From DATFXM01 sp035315885 (GTDB lineage Bacteria; Acidobacteriota; Blastocatellia; UBA7656), in the NCBI GenBank assembly GCA_035315885.1, contig DATFXM010000053.1, positions 1 through 18,079 of the forward strand: a DNA stretch of 18,079 nt, read 5' to 3'. The notes under the pieces were generated by a model, which was given only the letters and a program-made list of their open reading frames with translations, was not told the DNA's origin and did not search any database. Made by a program: the position numbers and the translations under genes. Numbering within the stretch: the stretch's first letter is position 1; each line of letters begins with the position of its first letter. Below are positions 1 through 4,409 of this stretch, in pieces.

Positions 1-247
1 GAAGGAAGAAGGGGGAAGGCACACGCCGTTTTTCAGTGGGTATCGGCCGCAGTTTTACTTTCGGACGACGGACGTGACTGGAGTGGCGACGTTGCCGGAG
101 GGAGTGGAGATGGTGATGCCCGGAGACAACTCGAACCTGACGGTGGAGTTGATCACGCCGATCGCGATGGAGAAGGGGTTGAGATTTGCGATACGCGAAG
201 GCGGGAGGACGGTGGGAGCCGGCACGATCTCGGAAGTGATCGAGTAG
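1..247 (+). CDS. tuf: Elongation factor Tu, 3' end (partial, copy 1)
   Basis: The window opens inside this gene; 81 C-terminal codons are visible in the frame starting at base 2 and ending with TAG at 245-247. EF-Tu is the cytoplasmic GTPase that delivers aminoacyl-tRNA to the ribosomal A site. The visible part is domain 3: it shows the HTPFFSGYRPQFYFRTTDVTG block, read in two pieces (HTPFFSGYRPQ, FYFRTTDVTG), then MVMPGDN and the closing AMEKGLRFAIREGGRTVGAG segment, all hallmark EF-Tu sequence. No insertion or frameshift is seen. It lies 10 nt upstream of rpmG, so the two are probably co-transcribed. A second tuf gene begins at 17939. The GTPase domain of this copy lies outside the window, so allelic identity of the two copies cannot be judged. 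Confidence 0.97.
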   Translation, partial: KEEGGRHTPFFSGYRPQFYFRTTDVTGVATLPEGVEMVMPGDNSNLTVELITPIAMEKGLRFAIREGGRTVGAGTISEVIE

Positions 248-257
248 CAGAGGAATT

Positions 258-410
258 ATGCCACGAGATAACATAGCGCTTCAGTGTACGGAGTGTAAGA
301 ATCGCAACTACGTGACGACTAAGAACAAGAAGAAGACGCCCGAGCGGCTCGAGTTCAAGAAGTTCTGCCGTCGTTGTCGCGCTCACACTCCGCACAAGGA
401 GACAAAGTAG
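258..410 (+). CDS. rpmG: 50S ribosomal protein L33, zinc-binding type
   Basis: This 50-residue protein of the large ribosomal subunit matches L33 in length and sequence. It keeps both cysteine pairs, C10-x2-C13 and C37-x2-C40, so it is the zinc-coordinating form rather than the cysteine-free paralogue that some bacteria induce in zinc starvation. The middle is very basic (TTKNKKKTPERLEFKKFC). The ATG at 258 is preceded by an AGAGGA Shine-Dalgarno at about 249-254. The gene starts 10 nt after the tuf stop and ends 12 nt before the tRNA-Trp gene, in the tuf-rpmG-trnW-secE-nusG order common in bacteria. Confidence 0.97.
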   Translation: MPRDNIALQCTECKNRNYVTTKNKKKTPERLEFKKFCRRCRAHTPHKETK

Positions 411-422
411 TTGGAGTTTTAC

Positions 423-498
423 AGGGGTATAGTGTTAGCGGCTAGCACGGCGGTCTCCAAAACCGTAAGGCCGGGTTCGAATCCTGGTACCCCTGCCA
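423..498 (+). tRNA. trnW: tRNA-Trp (anticodon CCA)
   Basis: This 76-nt sequence folds as a cloverleaf. The 7-bp acceptor pairs AGGGGTA (423-429) with TACCCCT (488-494), followed by discriminator G495 and an encoded CCA at 496-498. The D stem is 432-435/445-448. The anticodon stem is 450-454/462-466, closed by a G-T pair, and its loop carries CCA at 457-459, which reads UGG. The T stem is 471-475/483-487 with loop TTCGAAT. The variable loop is four nucleotides. The tRNA lies between rpmG and secE without an obvious promoter of its own, so it is probably cut out of the operon transcript. Confidence 0.97.
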
Positions 499-512
499 GA
501 AGTTTGCGATCT

Positions 513-528
513 GCGGGCCCATGCCCGC
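513..528 (+). other. Hairpin between tRNA-Trp and secE
   Basis: A perfect 6-bp GC stem (GCGGGC, loop CCAT, GCCCGC) sits 14 nt after the tRNA CCA end and directly before the GAGG Shine-Dalgarno (529-532) of secE. No T-run follows, so it is not an intrinsic terminator. By inference it may cap the 5' end of the secE-nusG message left after tRNA processing. Confidence 0.5.
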
Positions 529-540
529 GAGGTTGAGCTA

Positions 541-843
541 ATGAGTCGAGTAACGGATTTTTCAGGCGACGAAGAACGGCCGCGAGAGGTCGAACGCGAG
601 AAGGAAGCCGAAGCCGGTGGCAAGAGCATTTCTGTACCCGGACTGGGCTGGACCAAACGCATCTCCACCTTTTATCAGGACGTAAAGCTGGAGATGAAAA
701 AGACCAGTTGGCCGAACCGGTCAGAGGTCTGGAGCACCACCCTCGTAGTTCTGATCGCGATAGTTTTCTTCGGATTCTATCTTTGGGGCGTGGATCGGCT
801 TGTCACATTGGGATTCGAGTTCCTAGAGAAGGCCGTGAGGTAG
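541..843 (+). CDS. secE: Preprotein translocase subunit SecE
   Basis: This 100-residue protein is the small essential subunit of the SecYEG translocon in the cytoplasmic membrane. The SecE signature lies at residues about 43-60: an amphipathic surface helix (FYQDVKLEMKKTSWP) with the conserved K-K-x-x-W-P motif. One transmembrane helix follows at about 65-85 (TTLVVLIAIVFFGFYLWGV). The first ~38 residues are a charged, probably disordered cytosolic extension, so this is the short single-helix form. ATG at 541 follows GAGG at 529-532. nusG begins 6 nt after the stop, the nearly universal secE-nusG pairing. Confidence 0.96.
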   Translation: MSRVTDFSGDEERPREVEREKEAEAGGKSISVPGLGWTKRISTFYQDVKLEMKKTSWPNRSEVWSTTLVVLIAIVFFGFYLWGVDRLVTLGFEFLEKAVR

Positions 844-849
844 GCTTGT

Positions 850-1413
850 ATGCCCAGGAACTGGTACATCATTCATACATATTCGGGATACGAGAAGAAG
901 GTTCGCGAGTCCCTTCTTTCCCGAATTCAGGCCTACGACATGGGTGATCAGATCACTCAGGTTCTGGTTCCGACCGAGACTGTCGTGGAGATGCGGGGCT
1001 CGAAACGAGTCGAGACCTCCAGGATGTTTTTTCCGGGCTACGTGCTTGTCGAAATCGAAACTGACGACAAAGGGGAAGTGACCGAGAAGGTTTGGCACAT
1101 CATCAAGTCGACCCCCAAGGTAACCGGTTTCGTAGGAGGACAGAAACCTACGCCGCTTACTCCGGAAGAAGTCGACCAGATCGTCCACCACGTCAGTGAA
1201 GCCGCAGAGAAGCCCAAGCCGAAGCATACGTTCACTCACGGCGAACACGTCAGGATTCTGTCGGGACCGTTCAGCGGGTTTACCGGTCAGGTCGAGGAAA
1301 TAAACCCCGACAAGGGCGTACTGAAGGTGATGGTCACGATCTTCGGCCGTTCGACTCCAGTCGAGTTGAACTTTCTGGACGTCGAGAAACTGACATTTAC
1401 CGAGGAAGAATAG
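850..1413 (+). CDS. nusG: Transcription termination/antitermination factor NusG
   Basis: This 187-residue factor binds the RNA polymerase clamp and, through its KOW domain, Rho or ribosomal S10. The NGN domain spans about residues 1-115, opening with NWYIIHTYSGYEKKV and containing the core FFPGYVLVEIE. After a short linker with KPKPKHTF, the C-terminal KOW domain spans about 127-185 (GEHVRILSGPFSGFTGQVEE). Length matches typical bacterial NusG, without the large central insertion seen in some phyla. The start is ATG 850, 6 nt after the secE stop, with AGGTAGG overlapping the end of secE as the probable ribosome-binding site. It is probably translationally coupled to secE. Confidence 0.97.
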   Translation: MPRNWYIIHTYSGYEKKVRESLLSRIQAYDMGDQITQVLVPTETVVEMRGSKRVETSRMFFPGYVLVEIETDDKGEVTEKVWHIIKSTPKVTGFVGGQKPTPLTPEEVDQIVHHVSEAAEKPKPKHTFTHGEHVRILSGPFSGFTGQVEEINPDKGVLKVMVTIFGRSTPVELNFLDVEKLTFTEEE

Positions 1414-1490
1414 CAACCGAAACGAGATTTATAGAAAGGGGAGAGCTTCAGTAGCGCTGGCGCGCGCTGGCTCGCAACGGACCCAACAAT

Positions 1491-1916
1491 ATGGCAAAGA
1501 AAATACAAGCGTACGTAAAGCTGCAAGTTCCCGCCGGAAAGGCAAACCCGGCACCTCCAATTGGCCCAGCCCTCGGACAACACGGCGTTAACATCATGGA
1601 GTTCTGCAAGGCGTTCAACGCCAAGACCGCCAACATGGGCGACATGAACATTCCGGTGGTGATCACCGTTTATGCCGATCGGTCCTTTACATTCATCACC
1701 AAGACGCCGCCGGCAGCCGACCTTCTGAAGAAAGCTGCGGGCATAGACAAGGGATCGGCCAAGCCGAACCGCGACAAGATCGGCAAGGTCAGTCGAAAGC
1801 AGATCGAGGAGATCGCCAAAACTAAACTGCCGGATCTGAACACGACTTCGGTGGAATCGGCGATGCGCACCATCGAGGGTACGGCGCGCAACATGGGCCT
1901 CGAAGTGGTCGACTGA
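1491..1916 (+). CDS. rplK: 50S ribosomal protein L11
   Basis: This 141-residue protein binds 23S rRNA at the GTPase-associated centre, next to the L10-L12 stalk where EF-Tu and EF-G act. The N-terminal domain (about 1-70) carries KLQVPAGKANPAPPIGPALG, the proline-rich segment linked in L11 to thiostrepton action. The C-terminal rRNA-binding domain (about 75-141) contains the L11 signature (KLPDLNTTSVESAMRTIEGT) and ends ARNMGLEV. Length is exactly the usual one. The 77-nt gap after nusG holds a small hairpin (AGCGC 1453-1457 with GCGCT 1464-1468), and no good Shine-Dalgarno precedes ATG 1491, which suggests coupling or a structured initiation site. Confidence 0.97.
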   Translation: MAKKIQAYVKLQVPAGKANPAPPIGPALGQHGVNIMEFCKAFNAKTANMGDMNIPVVITVYADRSFTFITKTPPAADLLKKAAGIDKGSAKPNRDKIGKVSRKQIEEIAKTKLPDLNTTSVESAMRTIEGTARNMGLEVVD

Positions 1917-1987
1917 AAGCCGTCGACCCGCTTAGCAAGGGAGTGGATGGGCCTGGCCCGCCACGTTAATCACCTGGGAGAACAAAG

Positions 1988-2671
1988 ATGTCAGGAAAGA
2001 AATACAAAGCTGCGGTCTCGCAAGTTGACCGGTCCAAACTGTATTCCGTGGACGAAGCGGTAGAGCTTGCAAAGAAGGTCGCTTTTGCAAAATTCGACGA
2101 GACGGTTGAGCTGGGGATGACTCTGGGAGTTGACCCGCGCAAGGCGGACCAAATGGTTCGTGGCACGGTAGTCTTGCCAAACGGGCTCGGAAAATCGAAG
2201 CGAGTGGTTGTCATTGCCGCGGCCGACAAGTTTCAAGAAGCCAAGGACGCAGGCGCCGATGAGGTTGGCGGAGAGGACATCGTCAACCGGATCAAGGGTG
2301 GCTGGCTGGACTTCGACGCGCTGATCGCCACTCCGGACATGATGAGGGCGGTGGGTCAGCTCGGGAAAGTGCTGGGTCCTCGAGGACTGATGCCAAACCC
2401 GAAGACCGGAACGGTCACCGCGGACGTCGGGAAGGCAGTCAAGGAGACAAAGGCTGGCAAGATCGAGTTCAGAGTCGACAAGACCGGCGTGATTCACGCA
2501 CCGGTGGGCAAGGTGAGCTTTGAGAAGGATCGGCTGACTGAGAATGCGAAGACCCTGATCGACGCGATAATGCGAGCAAAGCCCGCGTCAGCCAAGGGAA
2601 AGTACGTCAAGAACGCTACGATCTCGTCCACGATGGGGCCCGGGATCAAGCTGAACACCGCCGAGTTCTGA
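1988..2671 (+). CDS. rplA: 50S ribosomal protein L1
   Basis: This 227-residue protein binds 23S rRNA helices 76-78, forms the mobile L1 stalk at the E site, and in many bacteria represses its own operon. The L1 signature is present in the middle (GKVLGPRGLMPNPKTGTVT), flanked by the N-terminal YSVDEAVELAKKVAFAKFDE and ending in the typical ATISSTMGPGIKLN strand. Length is within the family range. ATG at 1988 has a good Shine-Dalgarno, GGGAG at 1976-1980, 7 nt upstream. It is 71 nt downstream of rplK and 20 nt upstream of rplJ. I do not see an obvious L1-binding operator mimic in the rplK or rplA leaders. Confidence 0.97.
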   Translation: MSGKKYKAAVSQVDRSKLYSVDEAVELAKKVAFAKFDETVELGMTLGVDPRKADQMVRGTVVLPNGLGKSKRVVVIAAADKFQEAKDAGADEVGGEDIVNRIKGGWLDFDALIATPDMMRAVGQLGKVLGPRGLMPNPKTGTVTADVGKAVKETKAGKIEFRVDKTGVIHAPVGKVSFEKDRLTENAKTLIDAIMRAKPASAKGKYVKNATISSTMGPGIKLNTAEF

Positions 2672-2691
2672 TCGCGGACAGAGAGGTCAAC

Positions 2692-3225
2692 GTGAAAACG
2701 AGAGAAGAAAAAAACGATGCAATCGAAGTGCTCCGCAAGGAGTTTCAGCAATCACCCAACGCGCTGGTGATGGGTTTTCAGGGAATTAAGGTCGCGGATG
2801 ACGAAAGGCTTCGCCGCGAACTCCGGCAGGCGAAGCTCAGCTACCGGGTGATCAAGAACACCCTCGCAAGACGAGCCGCCGAGGGGACCCCGATCGAACA
2901 GATACGCGATTCCTTCACCGGTGCGACCGCAGTGGCGTTGTCACCGGCCGATCCGGTCACCCTCGCAAAGCTGCTTTCCAAGTGGGTCAAGGAGAGCAAC
3001 GTCTTCTCGTTCAAGGCAGGCGTCGTAGAGGGTCGCAGGATCGAGGTCAAAGACATCGAGGCGATCTCGAACCTTCCTTCGAAGGAAGTGCTGGTCTCAA
3101 AGATGATGTTCATGATCAACAGTGGCGCTCAAAGGCTTGCGACGGTGAGCGGAGCGGTCGCTCGAAATCTGGTGGTGGTTCTCGATCAGGTGCGAAGCCA
3201 AAAGGAAAGTCAGGGCGGCGCATAG
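2692..3225 (+). CDS. rplJ: 50S ribosomal protein L10
   Basis: This 177-residue protein anchors L7/L12 dimers to the ribosome. The N-terminal domain (about 1-135) shows L10-type sequence: LVMGFQGIKVADDERLRRELR and YRVIKNTLARRA, with KAGVVEGRRIEVKDIEAISNLPSKE further on. A C-terminal helix (about 140-177, VSGAVARNLVVVLDQVRSQK) supplies the L12 docking surface. The start is GTG at 2692, preceded by GAGAGG at 2681-2686. Only 20 nt separate it from rplA, so there is no room for the long autoregulatory leader found before rplJ in Gammaproteobacteria. The larger spacers instead come after it, before rplL and before rpoB. Confidence 0.96.
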   Translation: MKTREEKNDAIEVLRKEFQQSPNALVMGFQGIKVADDERLRRELRQAKLSYRVIKNTLARRAAEGTPIEQIRDSFTGATAVALSPADPVTLAKLLSKWVKESNVFSFKAGVVEGRRIEVKDIEAISNLPSKEVLVSKMMFMINSGAQRLATVSGAVARNLVVVLDQVRSQKESQGGA

Positions 3226-3232
3226 GACGAAG

Positions 3233-3253
3233 TTCTGAGTCCTGAGTTCTGAG
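3233..3253 (+). repeat. Three tandem 7-base units after rplJ
   Basis: TTCTGAG (3233-3239), TCCTGAG (3240-3246) and TTCTGAG (3247-3253) follow in perfect 7-base register just after the rplJ stop. One unit differs by a single base. The same 7-base periodicity, with other unit sequences, appears at 4064-4090, 14239-14282 and 14349-14384, and TTCTGAG itself recurs at 14465-14471. Confidence 0.75.
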
Positions 3254-3491
3254 TCACCGGATGGGACCTGATTTTGGATCTGTCTGCACTCGAAAAAAAA
3301 TTGCGATAAGGCGGCTGTAGTTTCTGATCGAAGTCGAGTTATGAGGCCAAGGTTTGTGGAGACTGAGGCCTGTTTGAGTCTGATTGGGAAGTTGATTAAG
3401 TAGTTTTCATAGAGTCCCGCCTGGTCAGGGGCGGATGGGATGGTTCGCTTGAGTCGGAGATGCACCGGCGCGGCGACCGGCCACATAGAAG

Positions 3492-3520
3492 CAATGCGGC
3501 GGCAGTCTGCGCCTGCATTG
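3492..3520 (+). promoter_or_regulatory. Hairpin directly upstream of the rplL ribosome-binding site
   Basis: CAATGC (3492-3497) pairs with GCATTG (3515-3520). The stem continues as 3498-3500 with 3511-3513 and 3502-3503 with 3509-3510, interrupted by two single-base bulges, around the loop AGTCT. It ends 7 nt before AGGAGG (3528-3533) of rplL. The rest of the 319-nt gap holds a 7-base repeat, an A8 run (3294-3301) and a small GC stem (3417-3421/3430-3434). I see no convincing promoter or small gene there. A role in raising L12 output over L10 is inference. Confidence 0.5.
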
Positions 3521-3544
3521 AAGAGTCAGGAGGACGTTAAGAAC

Positions 3545-3940
3545 ATGTCAGAGAAGCTTCAAGGAATCGTGGATCAGATAAAAGAGCTGTCGTTGCTCGA
3601 GGCCTCGCAGCTTGTGAAGATGATGGAAGAGACATTCGGGGTCTCGGCGGCGGCCGCGGCAGTGGCGGCGGTCCCGGTGGGCGGCGGAGCAGCAGCGGCC
3701 GCGGCGCCCGCGGTCGAGGAGAAAGACGAGTTTGACGTAATTCTTGCGGGTGTTACCGATCCGGGAAAGAAGATCGGGATCATCAAGGTTGTGCGAGAAA
3801 TAACGGCGCTCGGGTTGAAGGAAGCGAAGGACCTGGTGGAAGGGGCTCCGAAGCCAGTGAAGGAAGGTGTGCCTAAGGACGAGGCGGAGTCGATAAAGAA
3901 GAAGCTGACCGACGCCGGGGCGGCAGTCGAGCTCAAGTAG
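3545..3940 (+). CDS. rplL: 50S ribosomal protein L7/L12
   Basis: This 131-residue protein is the multicopy acidic stalk protein that recruits translational GTPases. The N-terminal dimerisation domain (about 1-33, LLEASQLVKMMEETFGVSAA) binds L10. The hinge (34-57) is almost pure Ala/Gly/Pro/Val. The C-terminal domain (about 60-131) has DEFDVILAG, KIGIIKVVREIT and LGLKEAKDLVEGAP, the factor-binding surface. The start is ATG 3545, set by a consensus AGGAGG at 3528-3533 and by homology. The frame stays open further upstream to 3440, but those 35 residues are not L12-like. The strong ribosome-binding site and separate leader fit the need for several copies of L12 per L10. Confidence 0.97.
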   Translation: MSEKLQGIVDQIKELSLLEASQLVKMMEETFGVSAAAAAVAAVPVGGGAAAAAAPAVEEKDEFDVILAGVTDPGKKIGIIKVVREITALGLKEAKDLVEGAPKPVKEGVPKDEAESIKKKLTDAGAAVELK

Positions 3941-4018
3941 TAGTGGCGGCCTGACGGCCGATAGCCAGGCGGAGTCGCTGTTGAATGGTAAGGCGGGATC
4001 GCCGGAAATCCGGGATAT

Positions 4019-4056
4019 GGCAGCGCGGGAGGCTCTAGAGGGCCTTCCGGGCTGCT
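4019..4056 (+). other. Long imperfect hairpin after rplL
   Basis: GCAGC (4020-4024) pairs with GCTGC (4051-4055). After a G-G mismatch, CGGGAGGC (4026-4033) pairs with GCCTTCCG (4042-4049) around an 8-nt loop. That gives 13 pairs plus a possible G-T at the base. No T-run follows, so an intrinsic terminator is unlikely. A processing site or barrier to 3' exonucleases separating the ribosomal-protein message from rpoBC is possible, but that is inference. Confidence 0.5.
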
Positions 4057-4063
4057 GCGTCCG

Positions 4064-4090
4064 TCTCGGGCATCGGGCATCGGGGGTCGG
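4064..4090 (+). repeat. Degenerate 7-base repeat (CATCGGG type)
   Basis: TCTCGGG (4064-4070), CATCGGG (4071-4077), CATCGGG (4078-4084) and a partial GGTCGG (4085-4090) lie in 7-base register, just upstream of the candidate rpoB promoter. Confidence 0.6.
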
Positions 4091-4102
4091 AGCGGTGGCC
4101 TA

Positions 4103-4132
4103 TTGACTCAGAATTGACGCGTTGTGTAGTAT
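4103..4132 (+). promoter_or_regulatory. Candidate promoter for rpoBC
   Basis: TTGACT (4103-4108) and TAGTAT (4127-4132) are separated by 18 nt, a plausible housekeeping sigma -35/-10 pair (5/6 and 4/6 matches). Transcription would start near 4139 and give a leader of about 270 nt before the rpoB ATG at 4410. A second TTGAC begins at 4114 but lacks a good -10 partner. Internal transcription of rpoBC apart from the ribosomal-protein genes is inference. Confidence 0.45.
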
Positions 4133-4185
4133 TTGGAACTAGAGACGTATTAGGGGCGCTGAGATAAGAGAGATAAGTTGGTACT

Positions 4186-4243
4186 CAAAAAGACGCGAAG
4201 TTCGCGGCTGGAGGGGTGTCTCCGGCCGTGCTTTGCCTTTTTG
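4186..4243 (+). promoter_or_regulatory. Hairpin with T-rich tail in the rpoB leader
   Basis: GGCTGGAG (4206-4213) pairs with CTCCGGCC (4220-4227) around GGGTGT, an 8-bp stem with one T-G pair. A small CGCG/CGCG hairpin (4194-4197/4203-4206) abuts it. Flanking CAAAAAG (4186-4192) and CTTTTTG (4237-4243) are complementary and could close the whole domain. The T-run starts about 10 nt after the stem, so this is at best a weak terminator; an attenuator-like role is possible. Confidence 0.4.
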
Positions 4244-4256
4244 TTTGTTGAGACCA

Positions 4257-4384
4257 GGGCACTTGCAGTGGGCTATTCCGGTTAGGGTTTTGAGAATAAC
4301 TTCCTCGCGTTACCTACCCCGTTTTGCGTGGAAAAAGCTTCTCCAGAGGCCTGGGAATACGTGTCACCCACTGCAGGTTTGCCC
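4257..4384 (+). ncRNA. Candidate structured leader RNA upstream of rpoB
   Basis: CTTGCAGTGGG (4262-4272) pairs with CCCACTGCAGG (4367-4377) over 11 bp with one T-G. A4261-T4378 extends it, and after a 2-nt bulge GGGC (4257-4260) pairs with GCCC (4381-4384), making a 16-bp closing stem. The 94 nt inside can form at least two more arms: GGTTAGG (4280-4286) with CCTACC (4313-4318), and TGCGTG (4325-4330) with TACGTG (4358-4363) topped by CCAG/CTGG (4343-4346/4351-4354). The element ends 15 nt before GAGGAG (4400-4405), the rpoB Shine-Dalgarno. I do not recognise a known family. Regulation of rpoBC is inferred from position and fold. Confidence 0.55.
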
Positions 4385-4409
4385 TGCTGTCTACTAATCG
4401 AGGAGAAAA

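Noticed and set aside
3440..3544. Upstream in-frame start for rplL
   Set aside because: The extra 35 residues are not L12-like and cover a hairpin and the AGGAGG site; ATG 3545 fits the family start.
4206..4243. Calling a strong intrinsic terminator before rpoB
   Set aside because: About 10 nt separate the stem from the T-run, so it does not meet the usual stem-then-T-run layout; listed only as attenuator-like.
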